The position numbers were made by a program, and so were the translations under genes. Below, piece by piece: positions 8,627-19,129 of a DNA stretch of 64,000 nucleotides. The stretch covers positions 248,001 through 312,000 of the forward strand of contig JABTUS010000006.1 in the NCBI GenBank assembly GCA_015075305.1, written 5' to 3'. The stretch is from Opitutaceae bacterium (GTDB lineage: Bacteria > Verrucomicrobiota > Verrucomicrobiia > Opitutales > Opitutaceae). Position 1 is the stretch's first letter; each line of letters starts with the position of its first letter. Under the pieces are notes generated by a model. It had not been told where the DNA came from and searched no databases. It saw only the letters and a program-made list of their open reading frames with translations.

Positions 8627-11600
8627 CTATCCGTGGGCAGGAATGGTCGCCTTTGAGCCGGGTGCGGCGGTCTGGTGAATTGCCTCGGGTTTCGGACGTT
8701 TGCGCAGACGTTCGAGCCAGAGGTAGACAACAGGGACGGAGTAGAGCGTGAGAAGCTGGCTGACGGCGAGTCCACCGGCAATCGCGAGGCCGAGGGGGCG
8801 TCGCATTTCAACGCCTTCGCCGGTTGCAAGGATCAAGGGCAATGATCCCAGAAGCGCTGCCATGTTGGTCATCAGGATTGGACGGAATCGCATGACGGCG
8901 GCCTGATAGATCGCGGAACGCGGGGAGAGCCCGCCATGTCGTTCCGCTTCGAGTGCGACATCGATCATGAGGATTGCGTTCTTCATCACGATTCCGACAA
9001 GAAGGAACAATCCGAGCAGCGCGATGAGGGTGAATTCGGTCCCGGTGATTCTCAGCGCGAGCAGGGCTCCAAGACCCGCGGAGGGAAGCGTCGAGAGTAT
9101 GGTGATGGGATGAAGCAGGCTCTCGTAGAGAATGCCCAGGACCAGATACACGGCCACGACAACGCCCAGTATGAGAAAAGGCTGATCCTGAAGGCTCTTC
9201 TGAAAGCTCTGCGCGTTGCCGCCGAGGCGCCCCTGGATTTCCGTGGGCAGCATTATTCCGGCGAGGGCGCGGTCGATGGCCTTGAGGGCCTGGTCGAGCG
9301 AGACGCCCTCGGCGAGGGAGAATCCGATGTTGATCGATGCGAATTGGCTCGTGTGCCGCACGCGGTCGTCGATCAATGCGAAATCATAGCGTGCAAAGGC
9401 GGATAGCGGCACGCGCGAGCCGTCGCGCGCAATGACCTGAATCTGGTCGAGTGTGATCGGATCCTGCGTGTACCGGGGCTCGAGTTCCATCACGACACGA
9501 TACTGGTTGAGCGCGTCGTACAGCGTGGCGATCTGGCGCTGGCTGAACGAGCTGTTCAGGACCTGCGTCACCATGCGCATGTCCACGCCGAGCCTGCGCG
9601 CGGCCTCGCGATCGATGTGAAGGCGGACCTGCTTGGTTCCCTTGTCGGATGGGCCGTCGACATCGACGAGTTCCGGGATTTCGCGCAGAGCCTCGGACAC
9701 TTTGGGCCACCATTTGCGCAGATCCGAAAGCTCGCTCGCCAGAAGAACAAACTCATAGGATCCGGAGTCGGAGGTGCGGGGCATGTCGATGTCCTGGGAC
9801 ACGCTGAGCCACAGCATGCCGCCGGGTATTGGGGGCGTTTTCGTCCGAATGCGGTTGATCACATCGGTGGCTGAAACCTTGCGCTCCACGAGAGGTTTGA
9901 GGCGGATCATGATCCGGGAGTTGCTTAGCCCCCCGGATCCGCCGCTCGTGCCGATGACATCCTGGACTGCGGGATCGGCCAGCAGCAGTCTGCGGTAAGC
10001 CTCGATCTTTGGCTGCATGACCTGGAAGGAAAAGCCGTCGTCACCGCGAACGAAACCCGAGATCTGTCCGGTATCCTGCTGGGGCAGGAATCCCTTGGGA
10101 ATGCGAACATAGAGCGTGATGGTGAGCGCGATCGTTCCGATCAGGGTAATGAGCGTGAGTGTCGAGTGCTGAATGACCCACGAGAGGGACCGCGCATAGA
10201 TGCCGCGCAGGTGGTCGAAGAACCAGGTGCTGATCCGTGAAAGCCGGCCCTCCGACATCGCCGACCGCGGCTTCAGCCACCGCGCGCAGAGGCTGGGGGT
10301 GAGCGTGAGCGAGATGGCGAGGGAGACAGTGATGGCGGCCGCCAGCGTGATGGAGAATTCGCGAAACAGCCGCTCGACGAGCCCCCCCATGAAAAGGATG
10401 GAAACGAAAACCACGACCAGCGAGAGGTTCATCGCGAGCAGCGTGAAGCCGACCTCGCTGGATCCCTTGAGCGCGGCGCGGAAGGGGGAGAGTCCGCGTT
10501 CGATATGGCGCGAGATGTTCTCAAGGACGACGATGGCATCGTCCACCACGAGACCGGCGGCCACGATCAATGCCATCAACGACAGGTTGTTCAGCGAAAA
10601 CCCGTACAGATACATGACCGCGAACGTGCCGATCAGGGACACGGGTATGGCCAGGCTGGGGATGAGCGCCGAACGCGCGTTTCCCAGGAAAAGGAGCACG
10701 ACAAGCACGACGAGCGAGCCGGAAATGAACAGCGTCCATTTCGCCTCCCGCAGGGTCGCCCGAATTCCCGGCGATCGATCCATCACGACGGCGAGCTCGG
10801 CGTCCGCCGGAAGAAGCGCACGCAGGGACGGGAGCTCGGAATAGATCTCGTTTATGGTCGAGATGATGTTGGCACCAGGCTGGCGGCTGATCATGAGCAG
10901 CACCGCCGGGCGATCGTTGTAGAATCCGCTGCTGTAGCGATCCTCGACCGAGTCAGTCACAGTGGCCACGTCGCCGAGCCTCACCGGTGCGCCATCGCGG
11001 TACCGGATGATCAGAGGCAGGTATTGCTCCGCGCGGCGGAGTTGATCGTTGGTCTGCACCTGCCAGGTGCGGTCTCCGGCGTCGATCGAGCCGCGCGGCT
11101 TGAGGGAATTGGCCTCGCTGATCGCTGTGCGCACCTCGTCAAGAGCTATGCCGTAGTGGGCCAGTGCATTGGGATTCAACTGCACCCTGACGGCTGGCAG
11201 CGAACTTCCCCCGACCGTCACCTCACCCACCCCCTGGATCTGCGACAGCTTTTGCGCGATGATCGTGGATGCGGCGTCGTAAAGGACTCCGGGAGCCAGG
11301 TTGGGGGAGCTCAGCGCCAGCGCCATGATCGGCGCCTGGGAGGGATTGATTTTCTTGTAACTTGGATTGCCCGGCATGCCCGACGGCAGCTGGCTCCTGG
11401 CGGCATTGATTGCAGCCTGCACATCGCGCGCAGCGGCGTTGGTGTCACGGTCAAACGCAAACTGCAGCATGATGCTGGTGGCGCCCTGGTTGCTCCACGA
11501 GTAGATGTTGGTCACACCGGCAATGCTGCCGAACGCGCGTTCAAGCGGTGTCGCGACGGCCGATGCCATTGTTTCCGGGCTGGCGCCGGGGAGTGACGCG

Positions 11601-11743
11601 CTCACACGGATGGTGGGGAAGTCCACCTCTGGCAGGGGTGCGATCGGCAGCAGTCCATACGCCAGCAGGCCCATCAGCACGAGCGCAACCGCGAGCAGGC
11701 AGCTCGCAACGGGTCGTCGGATGAATGGGCGGGAGAGATTCAT
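8627..11743 (-). CDS. RND efflux pump subunit (MdtC-like)
   Basis: The 1038-residue RND exporter opens with MNLSRPFIRRPVASCLLAVALVL, the N-terminal style of MdtB/MdtC. Proton-relay aspartates are seen in GLVVDDAIVVLENISRHIERG, and the second half has KNAILMIDVALEAER. It is the last gene of a three-gene minus-strand operon (adaptor, pump, pump), 18 bp after the preceding pump gene. In E. coli, MdtB and MdtC form a heterotrimer and both are needed for full activity; the same is likely here. It can be called MdtC-like from its position as the second pump. Substrates (bile salts, novobiocin and similar in enterics) are not inferable. Confidence 0.9.
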   Translation of the reverse strand: MNLSRPFIRRPVASCLLAVALVLMGLLAYGLLPIAPLPEVDFPTIRVSASLPGASPETMASAVATPLERAFGSIAGVTNIYSWSNQGATSIMLQFAFDRDTNAAARDVQAAINAARSQLPSGMPGNPSYKKINPSQAPIMALALSSPNLAPGVLYDAASTIIAQKLSQIQGVGEVTVGGSSLPAVRVQLNPNALAHYGIALDEVRTAISEANSLKPRGSIDAGDRTWQVQTNDQLRRAEQYLPLIIRYRDGAPVRLGDVATVTDSVEDRYSSGFYNDRPAVLLMISRQPGANIISTINEIYSELPSLRALLPADAELAVVMDRSPGIRATLREAKWTLFISGSLVVLVVLLFLGNARSALIPSLAIPVSLIGTFAVMYLYGFSLNNLSLMALIVAAGLVVDDAIVVLENISRHIERGLSPFRAALKGSSEVGFTLLAMNLSLVVVFVSILFMGGLVERLFREFSITLAAAITVSLAISLTLTPSLCARWLKPRSAMSEGRLSRISTWFFDHLRGIYARSLSWVIQHSTLTLITLIGTIALTITLYVRIPKGFLPQQDTGQISGFVRGDDGFSFQVMQPKIEAYRRLLLADPAVQDVIGTSGGSGGLSNSRIMIRLKPLVERKVSATDVINRIRTKTPPIPGGMLWLSVSQDIDMPRTSDSGSYEFVLLASELSDLRKWWPKVSEALREIPELVDVDGPSDKGTKQVRLHIDREAARRLGVDMRMVTQVLNSSFSQRQIATLYDALNQYRVVMELEPRYTQDPITLDQIQVIARDGSRVPLSAFARYDFALIDDRVRHTSQFASINIGFSLAEGVSLDQALKAIDRALAGIMLPTEIQGRLGGNAQSFQKSLQDQPFLILGVVVAVYLVLGILYESLLHPITILSTLPSAGLGALLALRITGTEFTLIALLGLFLLVGIVMKNAILMIDVALEAERHGGLSPRSAIYQAAVMRFRPILMTNMAALLGSLPLILATGEGVEMRRPLGLAIAGGLAVSQLLTLYSVPVVYLWLERLRKRPKPEAIHQTAAPGSKATIPAHG

Positions 11744-11761
11744 GCCCGGCAGAATGACGGG

Positions 11762-14700
11762 TCAATGCGCAGCCGTGTGCAGGCCGGCCTCGGCGGCCTG
11801 TGCCGCGCGGGCATGTTCGCGTGAACGCCTGCCTTGAACGGTCAGTCGATCGAAGAAAAGATAGACCACCGGGGTCGTGAAGAGCGTTAGCACCTGGCTC
11901 ACGAGCAGGCCTCCGACCATGGCGAGGCCGAGTGGCTGGCGCAGCTCCGCTCCGGAACCGGTTGCCAGCATGAGCGGCAGTGCGCCGAACAGCGCGGCGA
12001 GCGTGGTCATCAGGATTGGTCGAAAACGCAGCAGCGCGGCCTGATGAATCGCGTCGCGCGGACTCAGACCCTGCTTGCGCTCCGCCTCGAGGGCGAAGTC
12101 GATCATCATGATTCCGTTCTTCTTCACCAGGCCGATCAGGAGAATGATGCCAATGATCGCGATCATGTCCAGCGGCCGGCCGGTCAGCTTGAGGGCGAGC
12201 AGCGCCCCCACAGTGGCCGAGGGCAGGGTCGATAGGATCGTGACCGGATGGATGCTGCTCTCGTAGAGAATGCCGAGCACGATGTACATCGTGACCACCG
12301 CGGCCAGCACCAGCCAGAGTGTGCTCGAGAGCGACGCGCGGAAGGCGTGGGCCGAGCCCTGGAATCGCATTTCGATGGACGCCGGCAGTGCGAGTTCCGT
12401 GCTTGCCTTTTCAATCGCGCTGACGGCCTCGCCTAGGGAGGCATTGCGGCCGAGGTTGAACGAGACCGTGACTGCCGGAAACTGCCCGACGTGATTGATG
12501 AGGAGCGCCGTGGGGCGCTCGGTCACGCGGGTGATGCTCGAAAGCGGAACGGGCTGGCCTGATGCGGAATCGACATAGATGTTTCCCAGGCTGGCCGGGC
12601 CGTGCACCAGCGCCGGGTCCATCTCGAGGACCACGCGGTACTGGCTGGTCTGGGTGAAGAGCGTGGAAATCTGGCGCTGTCCAAACGCGCTGTAGAGGGC
12701 GTCGTCGATCCTGGCGATGCTTATGCCGAGGCGGCTGGCGGCGTCGCGATCGATCTCCACGTAGGCCTGCAGACCCTGCTGCTGAAGATCACTCGCGACG
12801 TCGGCGAGTTGGGGCAGCTCCTGCAGGCGGGAGATCATGCGGGGCACCCATTCGTCGAGCAGCGATTGATCCGGGCTCGTGAGCGTGAATTGAAACTGGG
12901 TCCGGCTCACGCGGTCCTCGATTGTCAGCTCCTGGACCGGCTGCATGTAGAGGGTGATGCCCGACACCGCCCTGGCCTTTTCGCGCAGGCGTTCAATCAC
13001 ATCGGATGCGGATTCACTGCGCTCATTGTGCGGCTTGAGGTTGATCAGCATGCGCCCGCTGTTGAGGGTTGCGTTGGTGCCGTCGACCCCGATGAAGGAG
13101 GAAAGGCTGACGACCGCGGGATCCTTGAGGATCACAGCGGCGAGCTGCTGCTGGCGCTCGGACATGGCGCTGAATGAAATCGACTGTGGCGCCTCCGTCA
13201 CAGCCTGGATCGCCGCGTTGTCCTGCACCGGGAAGAATCCCTTGGGCACGGCCAGATAGAGCAGTGCGGTGAGGATGAGTGTGCCGAGGGTGAGCAGCAG
13301 CGTGGCACCCTGGTGGTGAAGGACCCAGTCGAGCCACGTTCCATAGCGCGCAATCACCCGGTCGAGGAATCCCGGAGTGTCGTGGCTGGTGGACTGGGGG
13401 AGCAGCCGGGCGCACATCATCGGTGTCAGCGTCAGCGAAATGACGAGCGAGATCAGGATGGAAACGGCGAGAGTGATTGCGAACTCATGGAAGAGGCGCC
13501 CGACCACATCGCCCATGAACAGCAGCGGGATCAGCACGGCGATGAGGGAGATCGTGAGCGAAACGAGGGTGAATCCTATCTGGGAGGCGCCCTTGAGCGC
13601 CGCCTCGATGGGGGAGGCTCCCTGTTCGCGGTAGCGCGCAATGTTTTCCAGCATGACGATCGCGTCGTCGACAACGAATCCCGTTGCGATCGTCAGCGCC
13701 ATCAGGGTCAGGATGTTCAGCGAGTATCCGGCGAGGTACATGACGCCGAACGTGCCGATCAGGGAGAGGGGGACCGCGATGCTTGGAATGATGGTGGCCG
13801 CGAAATTGCGGAGAAAAAGGAACGTCACGAGCACCACGAGGCCCACGGCGAACATCAGCTCATGCTGCACGTCGCGCACGGAGGCGCGGATGCTTTGCGT
13901 GCGGTCGGTGAGGACCGACATCTCAACGGCGGCGGGAAGGCTGCTTGAAAGCTGGGGGAGCAGGGCCTGCACGCGGTCCACCACCTCGATGACATTGGCT
14001 CCGGGCTGCCGCTGGACGTTGACAAGCACGGCGGGAAGGTCGTTCGCCCATGCGGCGAGGCGTCGGTCCTCGGATGCATTCACGATTCGGGCGACATCGC
14101 CGAGCCGGAGGGCCGCGCCGTTCTGCCAGGCGATGATGAGATTGCGGTACTCCTCGACGGAGCGAAGCTGGTCGTTCGCATCCATCAGGATGTTGCGCGT
14201 GGGGCCGTCGAAGCTGCCCTTGGGCTGGTTGACGCTCGCGGCATTGATCGCCGCACGCACGTCGGCGAAGTTCAGCTTGTGGGCGGCGAGCGCGGCGGGA
14301 TTGACCTGCACCCGGACCGCCGGGCGCTGGCCGCCGGCGAGGCTCACCATGCCGACGCCGGGAATCTGGGCGAGTTTCTGGGCAACGCGAGTGTCGACCA
14401 GATCGTGCACCTCGGGCAGCGGAAGGCTTTGTGACGTCACCGCCAGTGTCAGGATGGGCGTGTCCGCGGGATTGACCTTTCGATAAATCGGCGGGGCCGG
14501 CATGTCATTGGGAAGCAGATTGTCAGCCGCATTGATGGCAGCCTGCACTTCCTGTTCGGCAACGCCCATCGGAATTTCCAGGGAGAACTGGAGTGTGATC
14601 ACCGAGGCTCCTCCCGAACTGGCCGAGGACATCTGATTCAAGCCGGGGATCTGGCCAAAACGCCGCTCGAGAGGCGCCGTGATCGAACTCGCCACGACCC

Positions 14701-14869
14701 GCGGGCTGGCGCCCGGATAGAAGGTGAAGACCTGGATGGTGGGATAATCCACCTCCGGAAGCGCCGCGATCGGCAGCAGCCGGTAGGCCATGACGCCCGA
14801 AAGCAGCAGGGCCACCATCAGCAGCGTGGTGGCTATGGGTCGCAGAATAAACGTGCGCGACGGATTCAT
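11762..14869 (-). CDS. RND efflux pump subunit (MdtB-like)
   Basis: The 1035 residues start with [26 protein letters not shown] features are the TM4 aspartates in [21 protein letters not shown] and the TM10 segment [18 protein letters not shown]. The ATG overlaps the stop of the adaptor gene by 4 bp (14866-14869), so the two are probably translationally coupled. It is paralogous to the pump that follows, and the paired arrangement is what suggests an MdtBC heteromeric pump rather than two independent homotrimers. The C-terminal tail after the last helix is short, hydrophilic and rich in Arg and Ala. Confidence 0.9.
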   Translation of the reverse strand: MNPSRTFILRPIATTLLMVALLLSGVMAYRLLPIAALPEVDYPTIQVFTFYPGASPRVVASSITAPLERRFGQIPGLNQMSSASSGGASVITLQFSLEIPMGVAEQEVQAAINAADNLLPNDMPAPPIYRKVNPADTPILTLAVTSQSLPLPEVHDLVDTRVAQKLAQIPGVGMVSLAGGQRPAVRVQVNPAALAAHKLNFADVRAAINAASVNQPKGSFDGPTRNILMDANDQLRSVEEYRNLIIAWQNGAALRLGDVARIVNASEDRRLAAWANDLPAVLVNVQRQPGANVIEVVDRVQALLPQLSSSLPAAVEMSVLTDRTQSIRASVRDVQHELMFAVGLVVLVTFLFLRNFAATIIPSIAVPLSLIGTFGVMYLAGYSLNILTLMALTIATGFVVDDAIVMLENIARYREQGASPIEAALKGASQIGFTLVSLTISLIAVLIPLLFMGDVVGRLFHEFAITLAVSILISLVISLTLTPMMCARLLPQSTSHDTPGFLDRVIARYGTWLDWVLHHQGATLLLTLGTLILTALLYLAVPKGFFPVQDNAAIQAVTEAPQSISFSAMSERQQQLAAVILKDPAVVSLSSFIGVDGTNATLNSGRMLINLKPHNERSESASDVIERLREKARAVSGITLYMQPVQELTIEDRVSRTQFQFTLTSPDQSLLDEWVPRMISRLQELPQLADVASDLQQQGLQAYVEIDRDAASRLGISIARIDDALYSAFGQRQISTLFTQTSQYRVVLEMDPALVHGPASLGNIYVDSASGQPVPLSSITRVTERPTALLINHVGQFPAVTVSFNLGRNASLGEAVSAIEKASTELALPASIEMRFQGSAHAFRASLSSTLWLVLAAVVTMYIVLGILYESSIHPVTILSTLPSATVGALLALKLTGRPLDMIAIIGIILLIGLVKKNGIMMIDFALEAERKQGLSPRDAIHQAALLRFRPILMTTLAALFGALPLMLATGSGAELRQPLGLAMVGGLLVSQVLTLFTTPVVYLFFDRLTVQGRRSREHARAAQAAEAGLHTAAH

Positions 14870-16086
14870 GAACTCCTTGCGCGCGGGGTGGGAGGAGCGG
14901 GCGGGCTGGGAGTTCCATTGACAATCTGAACGGTGCGGCCTTCGCGCAATCGGTCCAGGCCTTCAAGGACGACTTGATCGCCGGCTGCGACTCCCTGCGT
15001 GACCGCCTGCCACGTGCCGTCCGATGGGCCGAGCACGACATCGTGGATCATCGACTTGTTTTTCGCGTCGACGACATAAACGTAGGTTCCCCGTGAGCCG
15101 AATTGCACGGCATCGGCGGGGATGATGACTGCGTCCTCAATCGTGTTCACGCGCAGGCGGATATTGACGAACTGATTGGGAAACAGAATTTCGTCGGCAT
15201 TGGGGAACTCTGCCTTGAGGCGCACGGTGCCCGTCGCGATGTTGATCTGATTGTCCACCGTTTTCAGGACGCCCGTTTCGAGAAGGTTCTGTTCATTGCG
15301 ATCCCATGCCTCGGTCCGGAGCACCTTGCCGGCCCGCAGGGGATCGAGAACCTTTTGGAGATCGACCTCTGGAATGGTGAACACGACGGAGATGGGCTGG
15401 GTCTGTGTAATCACCACGAGACCGTTTGCATCTCCGGGTCGGATGAGGTTTCCGGGGTCAACTTGGCGCAAACCAAGACGTCCATCGATGGGAGCCTCGA
15501 TTCGGGTGTAGCCGAGCTGGAGTCTTGCATCCTCGACCTGGGCCTCATTGGCGGCGAGAGCACCGCTTCGCTCAGCCACGCGAGCTTGGGCGGCGTCGAG
15601 CTCCTGCGCTGTCACGAGGGTCTTTTCGAAGAGCTGCTTCAGCCGCTCGAGATCGCGCTCGGCATTGTGGAGCTGCGCCAGGTTTTGCTTCTGATTGCCC
15701 TCGGCTTGCGCCAGCTTGATCTGGTAGGGATCAGGATCGATCTCCGCGAGGAGGTCGCCCTTCCTGATCTTTTGACCTTCAGTGAAGGCGACCCGGATGA
15801 GCTGGCCCTCGACACGACTGCGCACGGTCACGGTGTTGAGTGGAGTGACGGTTCCAATCGCCTTCAGATAAACGGCAAGGGAGTCCCTTTTTGCGGCAAC
15901 GGTCTTGACCGGCACGGCCTCCGCTCCACCGAAACCTCCGGATCCATGGCGGAAGGAAAAGCCCCGGGATTGAGGCGGCTGGCTTGCTGACTTGAAACCG
16001 AAATACCAGACCCCCCCTGCGAAAACGGCACCGATTGCGGCGAATATCAGCCAACGTCGCTTGGATGAGGGCGTGGGAGAAGACAT
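14866..16086 (-). CDS. RND efflux periplasmic adaptor subunit (MdtA-like)
   Basis: ATG 16086 is chosen because it gives a start [20 protein letters not shown] with a single membrane anchor or uncleaved signal at about residues 12-30; the frame is open further upstream but with unlikely sequence. The 406 residues carry the lipoyl halves ([20 protein letters not shown] and [19 protein letters not shown]), a helical hairpin and barrel domains. Unlike the first adaptor in the window it has no lipobox. It heads an operon with two pumps and overlaps the first by 4 bp. It ends in a proline-rich tail, which is common in MdtA-type adaptors. Confidence 0.9.
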   Translation of the reverse strand: MSSPTPSSKRRWLIFAAIGAVFAGGVWYFGFKSASQPPQSRGFSFRHGSGGFGGAEAVPVKTVAAKRDSLAVYLKAIGTVTPLNTVTVRSRVEGQLIRVAFTEGQKIRKGDLLAEIDPDPYQIKLAQAEGNQKQNLAQLHNAERDLERLKQLFEKTLVTAQELDAAQARVAERSGALAANEAQVEDARLQLGYTRIEAPIDGRLGLRQVDPGNLIRPGDANGLVVITQTQPISVVFTIPEVDLQKVLDPLRAGKVLRTEAWDRNEQNLLETGVLKTVDNQINIATGTVRLKAEFPNADEILFPNQFVNIRLRVNTIEDAVIIPADAVQFGSRGTYVYVVDAKNKSMIHDVVLGPSDGTWQAVTQGVAAGDQVVLEGLDRLREGRTVQIVNGTPSPPAPPTPRARSS

Positions 16087-16206
16087 AGTGCGGAATAGTA
16101 GACGCAATCCCCTGACGGAAGGTGACGCGGATGGCGAAAAATAGAGATGAAACGGTTGTTTACCGCGTGCAAGGTTCCCCAACGCAAAGTCGGAAAAAAG
16201 AATCGG

Positions 16207-17214
16207 CTAACGCTTTGCGCCATGCATGCGGAGCACATCACTGATGGAGACCGGGCTGCCTCCCTGGCGCTTGCTTTCATCGGCGGCTTCCATGAATGCC
16301 AGCACCTCAATCATTTCGTCGTGGGAAACAGGTGCCTTTCTCGTCTGGAAGAAGGAAACTATCTCTCTCACGAGAGGGGCATAGTCCGCCTTGAGATCAT
16401 CGTTGATCACTCCGGTTTTCAGCAAGGCTTTGAAGCCGTACCCGGCATTCGCGTCGCGATAGCCCTGAAAAGTTGCGACCCGCCCATCCGCCCACCGGCC
16501 AGTGACGACATCCACGTCGGGGGCATGAGTGCGCACCACGGTCTGGCAGCCCGTGCCGAGGATCGCGTACAGAATCTCAACGCCGTGTACGCCGTACCAA
16601 AAGAGGTCAGGATGATGAGGCTCGAGTGTGCACGGCGACTGGCTTGTCAGCGCGCGGATGGCCGCGCGGGTGTCAGGGCTCAGCTTTGTCACGGACTCCG
16701 CATAGCGCAGCGAGGACGCGCTGAAAAACGGCACGTTGTATTTTTTGGCGAGAGCCACGATCTCGAGTCCCTGCCCAAGCGTGCCTGCAAGCGGTTTGTC
16801 GATGAACACGGGTTTGCCGGTGGGGAACACGATTCTTGCGATCTCCAGATGCTTTCGTCCGTCCACGTTCTCGATCATGACGCAGTCCACCTGGCCCAGG
16901 ACTTCCTCGATTGAATCGCAGAGTTTTACGCCGTACTTTTCGCTCAGGTCCTTCGCAAAGCCGGCGATCCGGTCGATGCTCGCCTTCTGCATGTCCGGAC
17001 TTCCGCTGCGAAACGCCGCGACAACAGTTGCGCCGGACAGGTGATTCGACGCCTTTGGGTCGTTGAGCATCTTTGTGAATGCCACGGCGTGGGACGTGTC
17101 CAGGCCGATCATGCCGATCCTGAGACCGGCATCCGCACCAGGCGCGGCGGTGAGTGAAGTGGCGAAAATCATGAAGGGAGGAAGCAGACGCAGGAAGGAG
17201 GATGGATGAATCAT
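16207..17214 (-). CDS. Gfo/Idh/MocA-family oxidoreductase with export signal
   Basis: The 335 residues have a hydrophobic Sec-type leader (about 1-24, ending near SLTAAPGADA), then a Rossmann NAD(P)-binding domain beginning LRIGMIGLDTSHAVAF and the family's lysine motif in the variant form DKP (VFIDKPLAG) instead of EKP. The glycine-rich loop is also atypical (GMIGLDTSH). The gene follows another exported family member by 12 bp and is probably in its operon. These enzymes oxidise or reduce sugars and inositols. Export of an NAD(P)-dependent enzyme needs a bound cofactor, and with a Sec-type leader that is hard to explain. Substrate unknown. Confidence 0.8.
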   Translation of the reverse strand: MIHPSSFLRLLPPFMIFATSLTAAPGADAGLRIGMIGLDTSHAVAFTKMLNDPKASNHLSGATVVAAFRSGSPDMQKASIDRIAGFAKDLSEKYGVKLCDSIEEVLGQVDCVMIENVDGRKHLEIARIVFPTGKPVFIDKPLAGTLGQGLEIVALAKKYNVPFFSASSLRYAESVTKLSPDTRAAIRALTSQSPCTLEPHHPDLFWYGVHGVEILYAILGTGCQTVVRTHAPDVDVVTGRWADGRVATFQGYRDANAGYGFKALLKTGVINDDLKADYAPLVREIVSFFQTRKAPVSHDEMIEVLAFMEAADESKRQGGSPVSISDVLRMHGAKR

Positions 17215-17226
17215 GGTTGAAAAAGT

Positions 17227-18705
17227 TCAGGTTTTCGCGCCGGCCAGGTAGGGCGGCCGGGCGGACTCGTGAAGCAGAAACCGGGCGCGGTTGTGCAGGA
17301 GCGGATCCTCGGGATCCAGCCGGACGATGTCGTCGTTGTTCGCATCGATGGAAAGCCAGGGACCCGCAGCCAGCCGGTCGCGGGTCAGGTCGACGTTGTT
17401 CGCGCGAAGATGAGAGAGAAAGTCCTCCAGGATGGGCGCGCCTGCCGTGGATGCGGCGAATCGATCCCTGATGCCTGCGACGCCAGCGGGTGATCCCAGC
17501 CGGTGGGAGATATTGCCGTAGTGGCATACCGAGGCGGAGAGATGGCCGATGGACGGCGGTGCGTTCACGTGCGACGGGTCGTTTCTGCGAATGGCCTCGA
17601 GGAAATTGGACATGTGCGCAGAGCCTCCGTCGGCGGGGAACTTCCGGACCAGTTTGCCCTTTGAATCGTACGCGGATGCGCCGGTGAGTGCCGTGAGATA
17701 GCCGCCTTCACAATGGATGATCGTTCCGGCGCGAATGCCGAGACGATTGTCCGAGTAAGTGACTCCCGTCTTCGCGGGAAGACCGCGATTCTCGAAAAAT
17801 ATCGGGCATCGTTCGTGGTCGTAAACGACAAGCATTGAATTGGGCGTTTCGGCGGAGTCATTGACGACAAAGCGTCCGCCGACGGACATGACGCGGCGCG
17901 GGGCCCGGTTGTCGTTCAGCAGTGCGAAAGCCAGGTCGAGAACGTGCACGCCGTTGTTTCCCAACTCGCCATTCCCGGTGTCCCACATCCAGTGCCAGTC
18001 GTAGTGCAGCTTCTCGCGTCGCAAGGGAACAACCGGCGAGGGACCGCAGTAGCGATCGTAGTCCAGCCAGTCCGGGTACCAGGGCAGGACTTCCTTCACC
18101 GCGGTGCGGTGGCTGTAGTAGACGGCATGGACGTGTGTGATGCCGCCCAGAGCGCCGGAGCGGACAAATTCGCCCGCCTCGGCGAGACCGGCGTCCGTGC
18201 GGCGCTGCGTGCCGACCTGGACCACGCAGCCTGAGGCTTTTGCCGCCTCGATCATGGCCCACCCTTCGTGCACGGTGTGGGACATGGGTTTCTCGACGTA
18301 GACGTGCTTGCCCGCCTGCAGTGCCCGGATTGTGAGCAGACCGTGCCAATGATTGGGAGTGGCGATGACCACGGCATCGACGTCGTTGCGCTCCAGCAGC
18401 AGCCCGGCGTCCGTCGTGGTGAACGGACGGTGACGGTCCGCTGGAAAATTCGAAGACACCGCTGCGAGGGTGCGCGGATCGACGTCGCAAAGTCCGGCGA
18501 TTTCGACGCCTGGGGTGGCCAGGAGACCCTTGAGATGATCGGCACCCTTGGTGCTCAGCCCGACGATGCCCATGCGCACTGTGTCCGAAGGGGTGCGGAG
18601 CACGGAGGGTGCGGCGCGCAGGTTGCGGGACAGGCCGGCGGTTGCGGCGACGGCCGCAGTGGATAGAAAACGACGGCGGTTCCAGGGAGAGGGGAGGGAG
18701 GCCAT
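17227..18705 (-). CDS. Gfo/Idh/MocA-family oxidoreductase with Tat signal
   Basis: The 492 residues have an N-terminal twin-arginine leader (NRRRFLSTAAVAATAGLS) suggesting folded export with cofactor in place. The Rossmann domain starts VRMGIVGLSTKGADH, the EKP motif is in VYVEKPMSHTVHEG, and the long C-terminal domain has the HWMWDTGNGELGNNGVHVLD stretch typical of large secreted members found in Verrucomicrobia and Planctomycetes. Relatives of this type are retaining or NAD-cycling glycosidase-like enzymes (the GH109 idea) or sugar oxidoreductases; this protein cannot be assigned between them. It is the first gene of a two-gene unit with the shorter oxidoreductase downstream. Confidence 0.85.
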   Translation of the reverse strand: MASLPSPWNRRRFLSTAAVAATAGLSRNLRAAPSVLRTPSDTVRMGIVGLSTKGADHLKGLLATPGVEIAGLCDVDPRTLAAVSSNFPADRHRPFTTTDAGLLLERNDVDAVVIATPNHWHGLLTIRALQAGKHVYVEKPMSHTVHEGWAMIEAAKASGCVVQVGTQRRTDAGLAEAGEFVRSGALGGITHVHAVYYSHRTAVKEVLPWYPDWLDYDRYCGPSPVVPLRREKLHYDWHWMWDTGNGELGNNGVHVLDLAFALLNDNRAPRRVMSVGGRFVVNDSAETPNSMLVVYDHERCPIFFENRGLPAKTGVTYSDNRLGIRAGTIIHCEGGYLTALTGASAYDSKGKLVRKFPADGGSAHMSNFLEAIRRNDPSHVNAPPSIGHLSASVCHYGNISHRLGSPAGVAGIRDRFAASTAGAPILEDFLSHLRANNVDLTRDRLAAGPWLSIDANNDDIVRLDPEDPLLHNRARFLLHESARPPYLAGAKT

Positions 18706-18943
18706 GGCGCGGGAGAGGGATCAAAGTGAAGATTCGTCTGACGAAGTGCGAACGCTTTTACCGCGAAAGTACCGCAAGAGCGCGCCGAGGCGCGTTCGCT
18801 CCTCTCCACGGGGCGGAAAGGAGTGGCGGCAACCATTTCATTTGCAACAAATAGCAGCCATTGCCGGGCGATTCTCCATTCGTCCTGCTCCGGCCTTGAC
18901 CTGCGGTTGAATACCGGCACTTTTCGCCGGTTTACCGCACGCT

Positions 18944-19017
18944 TGCCTGATGGTGTAATGGTAGCACAGGCGACTTTGACTCGCCTAGTCATGGTTCGAA
19001 TCCATGTCGGGCAGCCA
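18944..19017 (+). tRNA. tRNA-Gln (anticodon TTG)
   Basis: It folds as a complete cloverleaf. The 7-bp acceptor stem TGCCTGA/TCGGGCA has one G-T pair. The anticodon stem is GGCGA/TCGCC around loop CTTTGAC with anticodon TTG, and the T arm is CATGG-TTCGAAT-CCATG. The discriminator G is at 19014 and an encoded CCA at 19015-19017. It reads CAA and, by wobble, CAG codons. The region downstream has an accessory character (Fic gene, gene remnant, unknown ORFs), so this tRNA is a possible integration site, but no repeated 3' end was found. Confidence 0.96.
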
Positions 19018-19129
19018 AATGAGGATCAGCAACTCAGGTGATAAATCGGAAATGGTGAAAATTAGATGTCCCGATTTTCGCCCGTTTTTCAAGGGCATGT
19101 TCCCTGTGGCTGCATGGAGATGGAGCGAT

